Shown here one piece after another: positions 18,343-28,028 of a stretch of DNA of 64,000 bases. The DNA is from Mesostigma viride (lineage: Eukaryota; Streptophyta; Mesostigmatophyceae; Mesostigmatales; Mesostigmataceae): positions 2,707,021 to 2,771,020 of the forward strand of contig RPFO01000165.1 of assembly GCA_009746045.1 (NCBI GenBank), written 5' to 3'. Position 1 is the stretch's first letter. Every line of letters starts with the position of its first letter. The notes beneath the pieces are model-generated. The model saw nothing but the letters and a program-made list of their open reading frames with translations. It had not been told where the DNA came from and made no database searches. Made by a program: the position numbers and the translations under genes.

Positions 18343-20849
18343 CTACTTCTTGCATTCCAGAGGCGGCCTGTTCGCGGCCCTCATCATGTTCGGCTGGTTG
18401 TGGAAGGACTTGAGGAACTCGCAGTCTATGGAGGCGTCCCGCAAGATGGCCAGCAGTCGCTCCAGGTCCGGGTTCGACCCTCTGGCCTTCGCGTCCTGGT
18501 ACACGAGCTTGTCCACCGACGGGGTGCCGCCCTGCCCGCCGCCCGTCAGCACTCCCATCTGGATCTCCGCGATGCGTTTGTACAATTGGAGGGCGGCCCT
18601 CACGTTCGGCGCGAGACTCCTCTTTCTGAGGTCCTTGGACACGTTGTCCAGTTTCAGCTGCACCATCTGTCGCATCATCTGGACCTTGTCCGCCGGTATC
18701 TTGTCGAGGACCTGGCGACTGGACGAGGAGGACCCTGGAGGCACGGCGAAGTACCGGTGCACGCGGACCTTCCACTCCGCTTTCGGCAGCGCCTTGTGAG
18801 AGCAGTGCCGCACCGCCCTAGCTATGGCCTGCTTCTCCGAGTTGGCGTTCACGAGGGGCTCCATGATGTGCACGTCGGTCACCGCCTTGAGGTCGAGGCC
18901 TTCGTTGTACCTCCTCCGGGCCAGCACGATCTGGAGGAGCTCCCCGCGCTTATTCGCGTCCGAGTTGAACACCTCTCGGAAGGCCTTGAGCTGCCCCTCG
19001 GTCGTTTCGCCGTCCAGGACCGCGAAACGTTTCCGAGGAGGCAACGGACCGCCCGGGGTGAAGCGCGAGTACCCGATGGCGGACAGCACCTTTGCCAGGT
19101 CCGCGATCCCGTGGACGTTGAAGTAGGAGTACACGTAGTGCTTGCCCCCTTTGAGGAAGATCTCCACCATTTTCTGGAACTTGGGGGAGAGAACGGGCAG
19201 TTGCCTCAGTAGCTGGTTGGAGGGCACGCTTCTGAGGGGCACGCAATTGGCTATCTTCCTGGCCTCCGCGTACCAGTATCGCTCCCTGTCCTTCGCGGGG
19301 ATGTCGCGTCTGCTTTCCTTGAACCGCGCCTTGTACAGCTCGAACTGCTTGGCGCTCATCGGGACATCGTACTCCTCCATGGACGCGATCTCCGGGAAGG
19401 AGTTGGTGTCCCCGGTGTAGTCGACGAATGAAATCATGCCCCGGACCCGGTCGGGCGTGATGTTCGCCATGGTAAACACGGGGAAGTTGACGGGGCGTAT
19501 CATGTTGACGAGCCACAGGATCTCCGCCACGGAATCGCCGGGGGTCGCCGTGAGGATGACCATGAAGAGGTTCTGGGAGGTGTCGGTGTTCTGCGTGGCC
19601 AGGAACTCCTTCAGCGCCCGGTGGTCCTCTTGCTGTCCAGGCAGCGGCTTGAACAGGTTCTGCACCTCGTCCATGACCAGGAGCGCGTTGTTGAGCACGC
19701 TCGTGTCGAAGTTCTTCCTGGCCTTGTGGACCCCTATGGCGTGCGATAGTTGCGTGAAGGTGACGATCTCGCGATTCCACACGCGCTTCCTGAGCTCTGC
19801 CAGCACGGTCTTTGGGTCCTTCCCTTTGAATCGAGGGTAGAGGGTCGCGCACTTCGCGATCTCCTCCAGGGAGTTGTTGGTCTTGTTCTCCTTGCTCGTG
19901 GCCAGCACGAAGTTCTTCTTGGTGTCCCAGAATGCGTCCAGTGCCCCCATGGCCGTGCAGGTCTTGCCGGACCCGGTGGAGTGCCACGCCAGGAAACCGC
20001 GCGACGGGTAGTGCGGGCTCAGAGACGCGATCTTCTTCAGGTGCAGGTTGACCACCGCCTGCTGGGGGGCCAGCTTTCTGGCTCCCATCGGCGCGTCACA
20101 CCCCGCCTCGTCGGGGCGCCGCAGTTCGGGGGGCAGGAATCCCTCCACGTCTCCGTCAAAGAACCTCTTAACGAACTGCGCGTATTGGGTGTCCCTGACG
20201 GGATGCGGCCACGCCCCCGGGGTGGGCTCGACGGCAACCGTGGTGGGAGGCTTGCTGGGATCGTACAAGACCATTTGCCACTGACTGTAGTCCGGCGGCG
20301 CTTCTGGGGCTTTTTCGGGGGGCTTTTCCGCGGTCTTCTCCGGAGCAGCTGGAGCCTTTTCGGCGGGCTTTTCCGCGGTCTTCTCCGGAGCAGCTGGGGT
20401 GTCTGCTTTTTCGCTCAGGCGCACGAGCCGCTTCAGGGGGCGCTTGGGGGCGCGTGGGCGGGCAGGTTGTCCACGTCCACCTCTTCCTCCTCGTCCGGGA
20501 ATGCCGCCTTCTCGCTCTCCCTGACCAGCTGCCTGAGACGGCTTTGAATCCCCCCCTTCGGTTTTGTGGCGGTCTCGGGCTCTTTTTCGCTCAGGCGCAC
20601 GAGCCGCTTCAGGGGGCGCTTGGGGGGCGCGTGGGCGGGCAGGTTGTCCACGTCCACCTCTTCCTCCTCGTCCGGGAACGCCGCCTTCTCGCTCTCCCTA
20701 ACTAGCCGTTTCAGACGTTTCTGTATACCTCCTTTAGAGCGAACGGCGTGTTTCGACCAGACGGCGGCACGGGGGAGGGTGATGTCTACCTCCTCGTCTC
20801 GGCCGTACCTTGACGAGGATCGCTGTCGAGCGTGATGGACCCGTATCAT
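18343..20849 (-). CDS. D11-like SF2 helicase / NTPase, one frameshift
   Basis: The main frame has Walker A (STGSGKT, about residue 150 of that frame), a DEVQN box and an LTATPGDS motif, as in the SF2 helicases of giant viruses related to poxvirus D11/D6, which act in transcription inside the particle. A C-terminal helicase domain ends near HCSHKALP. The N-terminus holds two ~60-residue repeats (SEKAAFPDEEEE...LPAHAPP) and a Pro/Glu/Lys linker. The second repeat loses frame where G5 (20446-20450) stands in place of the G6 of the sister copy (20622-20627). With that base the gene is continuous from the ATG at 20849 (about 835 residues). Confidence 0.8.
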
Positions 20850-20928
20850 CTGTGCTTCTTAATGTACTCACAGAATAATTGTGTACGCTTAGGCCCTCCT
20901 AAAGATCCCGTCCCATGATGCAGCAGAG

Positions 20929-21252
20929 ATGTCGGAGTGGAAGGACTTGGTCGGCGCGATCGTGAAGAAGAAATGGGACGCGGGCGTGATCCCGACCGCC
21001 GAGGTGTTCGAGGCGGGCATGACGGAGACGATGGAGCTCATGAAGCGAGCGGCGAGAGTGAAGACGTCGGATGACGTGCGCGGCTTCTTCGAATACGTCG
21101 AGGAGCAGCTGGGCCCGATCGACAGCTACGACGGGAAAACGAGAGACAAGTTGCAAGCCGCGGGGGGGCAGATTCTTCACATGGTCTGCCCCGACGTGCT
21201 CGAGGTTTGGAAGGACCACGGGGCGTGGGCGTGTCGTCGCATTAAGGCGTAA
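20929..21252 (+). CDS. Small helical protein, unknown
   Basis: The 107-residue soluble, mixed-charge helical protein has no recognised motif. It is transcribed divergently from the D11-like helicase across about 80 bp and is followed 40 bp later by a membrane protein. Coding is supported by an intact frame and amino-acid composition only. Confidence 0.6.
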   Translation: MSEWKDLVGAIVKKKWDAGVIPTAEVFEAGMTETMELMKRAARVKTSDDVRGFFEYVEEQLGPIDSYDGKTRDKLQAAGGQILHMVCPDVLEVWKDHGAWACRRIKA

Positions 21253-21291
21253 AGGCATGGCGCATTTATTTCTTATAATAAACTAAGAATC

Positions 21292-21885
21292 ATGGCAGGC
21301 ATTGGGGGAGCGCTTAACATGCTTCGAAATGGAGTTCAAAAGGCCACAAGCTCGGTTAGATTGGCCCTACGTCCAGGTACACAGGTCGCGGACGAAGCCG
21401 CGGGGGCAGCCAAGAATGGCCCGGGAAAGGGGACGCCGACCGGATACGCGGACGACCTCGCAGACGGAGTCGCGGACTCCAAGAATTTCACGGTGATGGG
21501 GACGCCAGTTGCAAACGCCGCAGGGTCTGCGGCGAAGAAGAGCTCGTTGGCGGGGTCCCTCGCGAAGAACGTGGGGATGTCCGCCGTCAGCTTCGGCGTG
21601 TTCGCGGCGCTTGGAAATCTGTTTGGATCCGACAGCAGCAAGGTCGGCGCGGCCCAGGACACGTGGACGGACGATTGGACGGGGACGCCGGAGGACGCGA
21701 CCGCCGCGGGGCTCCCGGGGTTCGGGACCGCGAAAAAGCCGAAGGATGAGGACGGGTATTCGCCCCTTGTATCCGTAATCGTGTTCGTCGCGATCCTGGC
21801 CCTAATCCTGGCCGTCGCGTACTACCTGATGCGCCGGGCCGGCGTTGGCAGTCCCGCCCCCGCGCCCCCGCCCCCCCCCCACTGA
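21292..21885 (+). CDS. C-terminally anchored membrane protein
   Basis: The 197-residue product has a Gly/Ala/Ser-rich N-terminal two thirds and one strong transmembrane helix near the C-terminus (LVSVIVFVAILALILAVAYYL), ending in a Pro-rich tail. A TATAATAAA sequence lies 10-18 bp before the ATG. The stop is 30 bp from the convergent RNR stop, and both ends lie around a short inverted repeat (TCCCGTG/CACGGGA, about 21902-21927). Probably a virion membrane protein. Confidence 0.65.
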   Translation: MAGIGGALNMLRNGVQKATSSVRLALRPGTQVADEAAGAAKNGPGKGTPTGYADDLADGVADSKNFTVMGTPVANAAGSAAKKSSLAGSLAKNVGMSAVSFGVFAALGNLFGSDSSKVGAAQDTWTDDWTGTPEDATAAGLPGFGTAKKPKDEDGYSPLVSVIVFVAILALILAVAYYLMRRAGVGSPAPAPPPPPH

Positions 21886-21914
21886 TGGCGTATTCGTATG
21901 CTCCCGTGTCGTGA

Positions 21915-24900
21915 TCAGCGCACGGGACAGGCGCCCGAGGGGCAGTCCCCGGCCAGTTTCGCCTCGTCCACGTCGACGTGCACGATGCCCGCGTAGTCCA
22001 CCGGGGTCAGCTTGTCGCGGTACCTCCTCATGACATCCTCGGTGACCACCTCCTGGGGGAGGTAGCTGTACCCCAGGTCCGCTGCGTTCTTGGTGGGGTC
22101 GCACCTCAGCAGGAAGGACACGCCCACGTAGAGGTCCCAGTTCTTCTGGAACCAGTCCAGGATGGCGGGGATCTCGGTGGGATCGTACGACACCGTGCAC
22201 GAGACGTTCTGGTCGCACCAGTTGGACATGAGGTTCTTGTAGCGCTCGAGTTGCGCCACGGCGGATTCGGTGTTGACCTCCACCTCCTCGGTGGTGCCGT
22301 CCTTCCTCGTGACGGTCTTCTTGGTGAAGGGGACGCTGGCGTAGGTGACGGGGAAGGTCACCAGGACGGAATCCTGCTCGTAGGGCTTGTCCGCCACCTT
22401 GTAGCCGGCGTCCCTGAACCTCTGCACGAGGGGGTCGTGCTTGGAGTAGGTGATGTTGTTGAGGATGTACCTGCCCATGGGCTTGTGGACGCCCTCCGGG
22501 ACCTCCCCCCACTCCCTGGTGCTCATGATCTTGGACAGCGTGCCGCTGGGCTTGATGCAGGTGACGTTCTTGGGCAGGGGCTTCCCGAGACTCTTGGCCA
22601 TCTCGTAGGCCGCGGAGACGGCCACGTTCTTCATGCGGCGGTAGTCGTAGTCCTGCAGGTCGGACCTGGCCACGATGCCGGTGAGGCCGACGCCGCACAG
22701 GTGCAGGAACTCGTTGTTGAGATGCCACGCCTCTTGTAGGATCTCGTCCCTGAGGTCGACGAGCGTCTGGCGGTAGTTCATGCGCGCGGCCAAGACGAGC
22801 GCCCTCTCGAGGCCGGACTTGTTGCCCTCGTGGAAGGCGGCCAGGTTGACCTCGGTCAAATTACAAAACGACTTGTTGGCGAGCAGGATCTCACTGCGCG
22901 GAAAAAAAAAGTGCGCAAGTGGTATACAATGCCCCGACCGCGGAGGAGATCCGGTGCGGGATTGGTCAGGTGCGCCCACCATTCCGTACGCGCGAATGAA
23001 TTTGACACTCTTCAACTGCCTCTAGAGATCGCGAAGGTGATCGCGGAGAGAGGAGAGGCGCCGTTCTTCGACAGGACGTGGGGGATGGGTTGGCGGGCAT
23101 TAAACGCAAAAAAATCGATGAAAAGGTGGCAGATAAACAACGCGTGTCCCGTGAGATCTTCGAAAATGGCCAGGAATTGACACGAGTGGACGGTCAACTC
23201 CAATTGATCCACAGACCACAACCCCCCCCCCCGCCGCCTGGCACCGCGGAGAGAGAGAGATGGGACGGTCTGGTTCGCGAGGCCGCAGCCAGATCAAGGC
23301 CACTGATCCGTCGACAAGATGACCTGTTCGATCAGAAACAAATGAAGGAACAAGAATTGCGCAATATCATCGCACAACAGGGGCGACTAGAGCGCATCGA
23401 CAACGACACTCTGCTGGCCGACCACGCGGCCAGGCTTGACAGATGGGACACGGCCAGACGGCAACACGGGGCGAGGCAGGCAGCGGTTTCAAAGCGGTGC
23501 GGCGTTCGGACGCGGAGTGGGACGACGTGCCGCAACCGGTGCGCGTACGGGAGAGGACGTTGCGGGGTGCACTCGAGGAGGAGACCTTAAGCAGCCTGTG
23601 CGGCGTATCCCATGTTAAAAGTGGGTGGGGCCATCATGTTCCATGCGAGCTCTTTCCGTCCTGGCCAAAGGATCCTGTCCACGATAAATAACACGAAGAA
23701 AAGGACCACAAGGGACTGGAAGATTCCTGCATTCGCAAGCGCCCAACGCACCGCCCCCTTGTCCAGCCCGCGCTTTGCCTGATACTTCTTTAACACGCCC
23801 CACGTCAACCACGACAGCGCGGCGATGACTTGCAAAACTAGTATTCTCGTCAGCCAATTAGTGCCGAACAAAGGCAGCATATTAGGCTTGCGCCACATAC
23901 TCGCCAGCCACGCCACAAAGGCTATCACCAACACACCTTGCGCAGTGCCTAAAGAAGCCCACACACCCTTTTTCTGCCTCTGGTTCATGTCTTCCTTCCA
24001 AACCGCTCCTGAAAGCCACCCGGAGTAGAGGAGCAACTGTATTATAACACCAACCATAAAAATCTGCAGCGTATCTGGCATTGCGTATTTGATATATAAA
24101 CAAGAAAGATAAAAAAAGCATTTGTCCAGCAAGTTTAATGTGACATACCAGCAAGGATTGCAGCCTTTGCACCAGGGGGCGCGGCGGCGGGCTGCCTCGA
24201 GGTTGAACATGCCGGGCTCGGAGCCGCCGGAGTCGAGCATGATGGCGAAGATCTCCTCCAGCTGCTGGCGGGTGGGCTCCTTGGTGAAGACCAGCGAGTT
24301 GTTGGACTGCTGGCGGTGGGCGTGGGCGATCCACCAGTCCTTCTTGGCGGAGGCGAACTCGCGCCACTCGACGTCGCCGTACTCGAAGAGGGCGATCTCC
24401 GCGGACCGGCGACTGCTCAACATGGTCCCCAGGTGGTTCACGATGTCCAGGATGTCCATCTTGGTGAGCAGCTGGTCCGCGCGACGGGACATGATGTGGG
24501 AGATGGCCAGCATCGCCTTGGAGACGTTGTCGTCGCCGGAGCTCTGCGGGGGTCGAGAAAAATATCGGGGCCAACAGTACATCATGAGGTGCACGGCTAA
24601 GACTCGCGGGAACCGTCGCTGCCTGAACACGAGCGTCAAAGGGGGGCAGAGGTGTTATGTGCACGGGCGGAGGAGGCATTCGATGCGGGCCAGACCGACC
24701 CGCAAGGATTTCGACGAAAATTACGCAGAAATGGCGAGCAATTTCTCTCCATTCCGCAAGAGCCCTTACGACTTGTTCGAGAAGTCCGTCTTTGCCCACA
24801 ACAAGGCCATAGGTAGAGGGGGGCGGAACGTTTTGTTAAGGTGCCTCTGGGGAGAAGCGAAAAAGACCCCAAGGTCGTCTCAACATTTACCGACGCGTTA

Positions 24901-26821
24901 GATGGCAAAACCGACGCGATGTCGCACCTCCACGCGGGCAGGTTAACGTGGCGAAGACCGGAGCGGTCCGCCGAGGATGAAAGGTTCCTGACCGACCCCT
25001 CCACACACCGCCGGAGCAGATACATCCCCTCGCTCCGGGAGCTAGCCATCAACGCCATCCCCGAGGGTCCCGAACAGGACGCGGCCTGGCACTTAGCGAG
25101 CCACGGCGAGTTTCCCGCGGACGAGATGTAGATGGTTGCCACTACTTCCAAGCATCTTCAAATCCTGTCACATCCTTCCGCCACTTTGCAAACGTAGACA
25201 GAACTTCCTGTTCCAACCAATCAACTCAAAAACCACGTGCAGGATGGCAGCAGACACGCCAACTTGTATCAAAATACCAGCGTGGGACATCGCCATCATC
25301 GGGCTCTGTTTCATGTGCACCGAATGGACGAGAGTCATGATACCGGCCATCGCCGCCGCCACGATCGCGGATTCTACAAGGACCGCACCGAAATGGGACA
25401 TGGAATCGATCTAGTATAACGCAACATAAATATTGGCGACGGATTCGAGTATCCGCCAATCAACTCACCAGCCACCCATAGCCCCTCAGACGCGTCCCAG
25501 CGGGTCTTATCTCGGTGAAGTCCAGCACGAGTCGCTCGGCGGGGTATTTGCCGGCCATGAGCTTCCCCACGGCGCGGGCCCAGGCGACGGCCGAGTCGCC
25601 CACGGATAGGGTCCATGTCTTGGTGTCGGGGTCCCAGGTCTCCTTGTTGGACTCGCGCCCCCCGACGGAGGTCCGCTGCGACCGGATGACGTCGATGTGC
25701 GGGATGCGCCTGGAGAAGCCGTTGAGCGTGCCGGTGACGGGTTTGAAGCCGACCCTGTGCAGAAAAAAAACCGCAAGTATATGTCACACTTGAACGCCAT
25801 GGGATTCTTCATGAAGGACTTCAAGAGCCTGTTTCTGTTCGGCGCGGTGATCGGCGCGGCTCACGTGATGGCCACCTGGGTGCGTGTGAAGAGAGAGAGG
25901 TTCCGCCTGCGGACCAACATCAGGTCCACGCTGGCCCTCACCTACCTGCTGGTCCTGGGCGGGCTGGGCTACGTGCTTTACAGGAACTTCCACGACAGGG
26001 TGTACTCCTACGAGACTACGATCTGGAAGATCCTGAAGGGGTTGCTGACACTGGGGGGTGCCTCGACGTCATACTCCATCATCATGACGGTCGGTTCCTC
26101 CTTTTTCTCTAGCCGCCCCGTGGCCGCGGTGGTGGATGCGACGGTGTCAGAGGCGACGGCCCCGACCACGGCGACCACGGCCGCCTAAATTTTCTCCCGT
26201 ACCAGTATAAAAACGATGAAGTGCACGGCGGTCACCAAACTGAACAAGAGGTGCAAGAACAAGGCGTGCGTGCTGTCGCCCAAGCCCGTGTGCCGCGCCC
26301 ACTCCCGCCACCGGGCGCATTCGTACGCGCTCGTGCTGGCTGCCCAGGAGTACCAGAACAGGAGAAAGAGGGAGATGGAGGCGCGCCGGCGACAGATCCC
26401 CGGGACGACGTGGCGCTATTGGGACGAGAAGGTGGAGTGAGACTCACCCGCATCCCTGCAGCAGCAGCCATAGCACGTCGACGACGTCGTAGACGGTCTC
26501 GACCTCGGTGAAGCTGCAGTTGAACATGCAGGACTCTCGCCTCCTGCTCAACTCCGTGCCCCCGAGGAAGAGAGTGCGGCCCGCGGGGGCAATGTACCGG
26601 TTCGTGATGCAGTGGCGCAGCTCCTCCAACTCCGCGAGCTCGGCTCGGTTGAGCGCGTCCTCCTTGGCGCGAACCCAGAGCCACTTCTGGTGGGAGACCA
26701 CCCTGTCCACCACCTGCTCCCACGTCTCCAGCTGCGATGTGCCCTCGAGGGGGCGGTGGTAGGTCCTCAACGCGATGGCCATGGCTCTGTCCGTGGGAGT
26801 GGTGGCGCGGGCCGGCTCCAT
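21915..26821 (-). CDS. nrdJ: Class II (adenosylcobalamin-dependent) ribonucleotide reductase, four exons
   Basis: Exons on the minus strand: 26821-26448, 25754-25469, 24543-24149 and 22893-21915. Together they make 2,034 nt (677 residues), close to monomeric RTPR enzymes of about 740. Visible features: SCMFNCSF (about residues 97-103), LLLQGCG/VGFKP across junction 1, GYGWL/SSGDD across junction 2, SNNS, an NPC-CE loop across junction 3 where the family has NPCGE, and a C-terminal C-x4-C (CPSGAC) for re-reduction. It makes deoxynucleotides from ribonucleotides using adenosylcobalamin as radical source. Junctions have GTGAGT, GTGAGT and GTATGT donors and pyrimidine-rich CAG or GCAG acceptors and preserve the frame. 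The ATG at 26821 follows GGTATC. A cobalamin adenosyltransferase lies 4 kb away. The introns hold six other genes. Confidence 0.9.
22929..23590 (+). CDS. Zinc-motif protein nested antisense in RNR intron 3, one frameshift
   Basis: The ATG at 22929 directly follows GGTATAC. The N-terminus carries HSVRANEFDTL, the middle is charged with a Pro run and a coiled coil, and the C-terminus carries the Cys/His motif (RCGVRTRSGTTC, then CGVH), reversing the usual order of the two modules. The frame breaks at an A7 run (23108-23114). One more A joins both parts into about 220 residues. Its promoter overlaps the acceptor region of the intron. Function unknown. Confidence 0.7.
23587..24081 (-). CDS. Multi-pass membrane protein nested in RNR intron 3
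   Basis: From the ATG at 24081, preceded by TTATATATC, the 164-residue product has about four hydrophobic segments (near residues 7-27, 43-63, 77-97 and 115-137) separated by basic loops. It lies in the same sense as RNR, entirely within the intron, and its stop overlaps that of the plus-strand nested gene. No family is recognised. Confidence 0.7.
   Translation of the reverse strand: MPDTLQIFMVGVIIQLLLYSGWLSGAVWKEDMNQRQKKGVWASLGTAQGVLVIAFVAWLASMWRKPNMLPLFGTNWLTRILVLQVIAALSWLTWGVLKKYQAKRGLDKGAVRWALANAGIFQSLVVLFFVLFIVDRILWPGRKELAWNMMAPPTFNMGYAAQAA
24584..25131 (+). CDS. Zinc-motif protein with HSMRA module nested antisense in RNR intron 2, one frameshift
   Basis: The N-terminus has the Cys/His motif (RCTAKTRGNRRC, then CYVH), then a basic RRRHSMRAR stretch and a phrase ending DFDENYAEM. 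The frame breaks at a G6 run (24818-24823). One more G continues into GAERFVKVPLGRSEKD and on to 25131, giving about 182 residues. The ATG is 40 bp from the intron 3' end. Function unknown. Confidence 0.7.
25168..25401 (-). CDS. Small membrane protein nested in RNR intron 2
   Basis: The 77-residue product has two hydrophobic stretches (about 8-26 and 42-61). The ATG at 25401 is preceded by CTAGTATAAC read in plus coordinates (25411-25420), a TTATACTAG promoter-like word on the coding strand. It lies between the zinc-motif gene and the intron 5' end, in the same sense as RNR. Function unknown. Confidence 0.65.
   Translation of the reverse strand: MSHFGAVLVESAIVAAAMAGIMTLVHSVHMKQSPMMAMSHAGILIQVGVSAAILHVVFELIGWNRKFCLRLQSGGRM
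25799..26188 (+). CDS. Membrane protein nested antisense in RNR intron 1
   Basis: The 129-residue product has about two to three hydrophobic segments (near residues 9-26, 42-60 and 80-103) and an Ala/Thr-rich C-terminus. An in-frame ATG at 25781 exists, but the AGTATA word at 25776-25781 favours the start at 25799. It is followed 27 bp later by the zinc-motif gene in the same direction. Function unknown. Confidence 0.65.
   Translation: MGFFMKDFKSLFLFGAVIGAAHVMATWVRVKRERFRLRTNIRSTLALTYLLVLGGLGYVLYRNFHDRVYSYETTIWKILKGLLTLGGASTSYSIIMTVGSSFFSSRPVAAVVDATVSEATAPTTATTAA
26216..26440 (+). CDS. Short zinc-motif protein nested antisense in RNR intron 1
   Basis: The 74-residue protein is little more than the Cys/His motif (KCTAVTKLNKRC, then CRAH), a basic RHRAHSYA stretch that matches the H-x-MRA region weakly, and a charged helix. 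The start follows CAGTATAA by 6 bp. Its stop lies 7 bp from the intron donor. It is the shortest member of the family here. Confidence 0.75.
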   Translation: MKCTAVTKLNKRCKNKACVLSPKPVCRAHSRHRAHSYALVLAAQEYQNRRKREMEARRRQIPGTTWRYWDEKVE

Positions 26822-26900
26822 GGGTCTGATACCATGGGATGGCAAATATCTTCCGGGTTGAACGCGACTCCGGGGGGCTGCATTTTTTTTTTCTTTACGG

Positions 26901-26909
26901 CTAGTATAC
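26901..26909 (+). promoter_or_regulatory. CTAGTATAC promoter-like element
   Basis: CTAGTATAC ends 4 bp before the ATG at 26914. The same word or close variants precede many starts: 6205-6212, 18308-18312, 22921-22927, 25411-25420, 26205-26210, 37767-37773 and 59681-59690. Confidence 0.5.
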
Positions 26910-26913
26910 ACAC

Positions 26914-27226
26914 CATGTCTGCTGCCGTGAACCGTTTGCTCTCCCTGCCCATGAGGCTGCTCCAGATGCCGCTGAGCCTGGGACCATGGCCCACGGTCGC
27001 GTTGGCCCTGTTCATCCTGTACTACACCGCCACTTCCATCCGCTTCCACCGCAAGGCGAAGACGAACTGTACGGGGTTCATGGACTTCCGGTGCTGGATG
27101 ACCAAGTGGGGCATCATGTTTATCGGCCTCGCGGGCGGCACCTACATGCTGGCTAGGGGGGTGAACAACCTGATCAATGTCGGCGAGGGGGGCGCGTCTG
27201 TTCTCCCCCGCGGTGGCCCAACATAA
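26914..27226 (+). CDS. Two-pass membrane protein
   Basis: The 103-residue product has hydrophobic segments near residues 24-43 and 62-81 and a Gly-rich C-terminus. It is divergent from RNR (start 26821) across about 90 bp containing a T-tract and the CTAGTATAC element. Function unknown. Confidence 0.65.
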
Positions 27227-27239
27227 CCGCGTAAATAAA

Positions 27240-27628
27240 ATGGGCGGCTATTGGATAGTAGGAATGAAGCTTTGGATTGTCGCGATCGTGCTGATCGTCC
27301 TCGCGTGCGTGTGGTTGTTCTCTTTCGTCGGATCGGCCCTGGCAGAACCCGCCGCAAAGTTCTGGTGCGCGGTGACTCTTCGGGGCGGCAACAAGGAGTG
27401 CGTCGAGAACACCAAGAGGAAACTGCAGTCCGCGCTGGGGGACGTGCGCTTGTGGCTGGGGTCGCGACCCTGGGAGCGGCCGCGGCGGCCGCCGCTAAGA
27501 TCCGCGCGAGGTTCCGATCGTCCCCATCGTCCGCAGATGACCGGGATCGCGCGCCCTCGCGACCGATGGCGCCAAAGTCAGGTGGGAGGAGTCCTCTGTT
27601 TTTCTCTCGCATTCGCGGGTTCCGTTAG
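27240..27628 (+). CDS. N-terminally anchored membrane protein, probable frameshift
   Basis: From the ATG at 27240 the frame begins with one strong hydrophobic segment (residues 9-34), then a Cys-containing polar region. Around 27460-27490 the better coding frame shifts to one with an Ala run and a basic Ser/Arg tail ending at 27628. The original frame stays open to 27683 with less protein-like sequence. The exact 3' end is uncertain. Confidence 0.5.
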
Positions 27629-27642
27629 ACAGTGCATGATGT

Positions 27643-27978
27643 TCAGTCACGAGTTTTATTATCACGATTATTATGATCAATAAACGCGGGCGTTAACAAT
27701 CGAATCCCGGTCTTCAAGAGCAATTGCAACATTTTGTACAGGATCAACCACAGGATAGCGGTCCTCAGTAGGACGTGAACGCTTTCAAAGCGTTTTTCGA
27801 TGACGGACAGGCAGTGGTCCCGCCGGTCCCTCCATATGTCGGAGGATGTGGAGGTCATCTCCGCGCATATGTCGTGATCCTCCATCCCCATCCAGAAGCC
27901 TAGGGAGCTGAAGTGCGGCCCCTTCATGTACAGCTCCCTCAGGGGGCGCACGATGACGGCGTCGTACACGAATGCCAT
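27643..27978 (-). CDS. Membrane-associated protein with C-terminal hydrophobic helix
   Basis: The 111-residue frame from the ATG at 27978 is soluble for about 75 residues and then has a hydrophobic stretch (VLLRTAILWLILYKMLQLLL). It is downstream of the conserved viral gene at 28029-28589 on the same strand and convergent with 27240. Function unknown. Confidence 0.55.
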   Translation of the reverse strand: MAFVYDAVIVRPLRELYMKGPHFSSLGFWMGMEDHDICAEMTSTSSDIWRDRRDHCLSVIEKRFESVHVLLRTAILWLILYKMLQLLLKTGIRLLTPAFIDHNNRDNKTRD

Positions 27979-28028
27979 CCCGAAGCCTGGCCAACTACAA
28001 TGTACAGTTTCGATTTTAAGCGCGCGGG

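Larger units (their letters stand above)
22894..24148 (-). other. RNR intron 3 (1,255 bp), carrying two genes
   Basis: Donor TG|GTATGT at 24148, acceptor T9-CCGCGCAG| ending at 22894, phase 2, joining the NPC loop to EILLANKSFCNL. It contains a plus-strand zinc-motif gene (22929-23590) and a minus-strand multi-pass membrane protein gene (23587-24081), whose stops overlap. Near the acceptor it shares an ACTTGCG plus T-tract arrangement with intron 1. Confidence 0.85.
24544..25468 (-). other. RNR intron 2 (925 bp), carrying two genes
   Basis: Donor CTG|GTGAGT at 25468, acceptor CGACCCCCGCAG| ending at 24544, phase 0, joining GYGWL to SSGDD. It holds a zinc-motif gene on the plus strand (24584-25131) and a membrane protein gene on the minus strand (25168-25401), which together cover most of its length. 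Confidence 0.85.
25755..26447 (-). other. RNR intron 1 (693 bp), carrying two genes
   Basis: Donor GG|GTGAGT at 26447, acceptor T8-CTGCACAG| ending at 25755, phase 2. The joined sequence restores Gly-Val-Gly without gap. The intron is filled by a membrane protein gene (25799-26188) and a zinc-motif gene (26216-26440), both antisense to RNR. It is read as spliceosomal because of its consensus. No group I or II catalytic core, intein or homing endonuclease is seen. Confidence 0.85.

Noticed and set aside
22894-26447. Inteins or self-splicing introns in RNR
   Set aside because: The insertions contain stops in the RNR frame and have spliceosomal-type ends; no intein blocks, homing endonuclease motifs or group I/II core were recognised.
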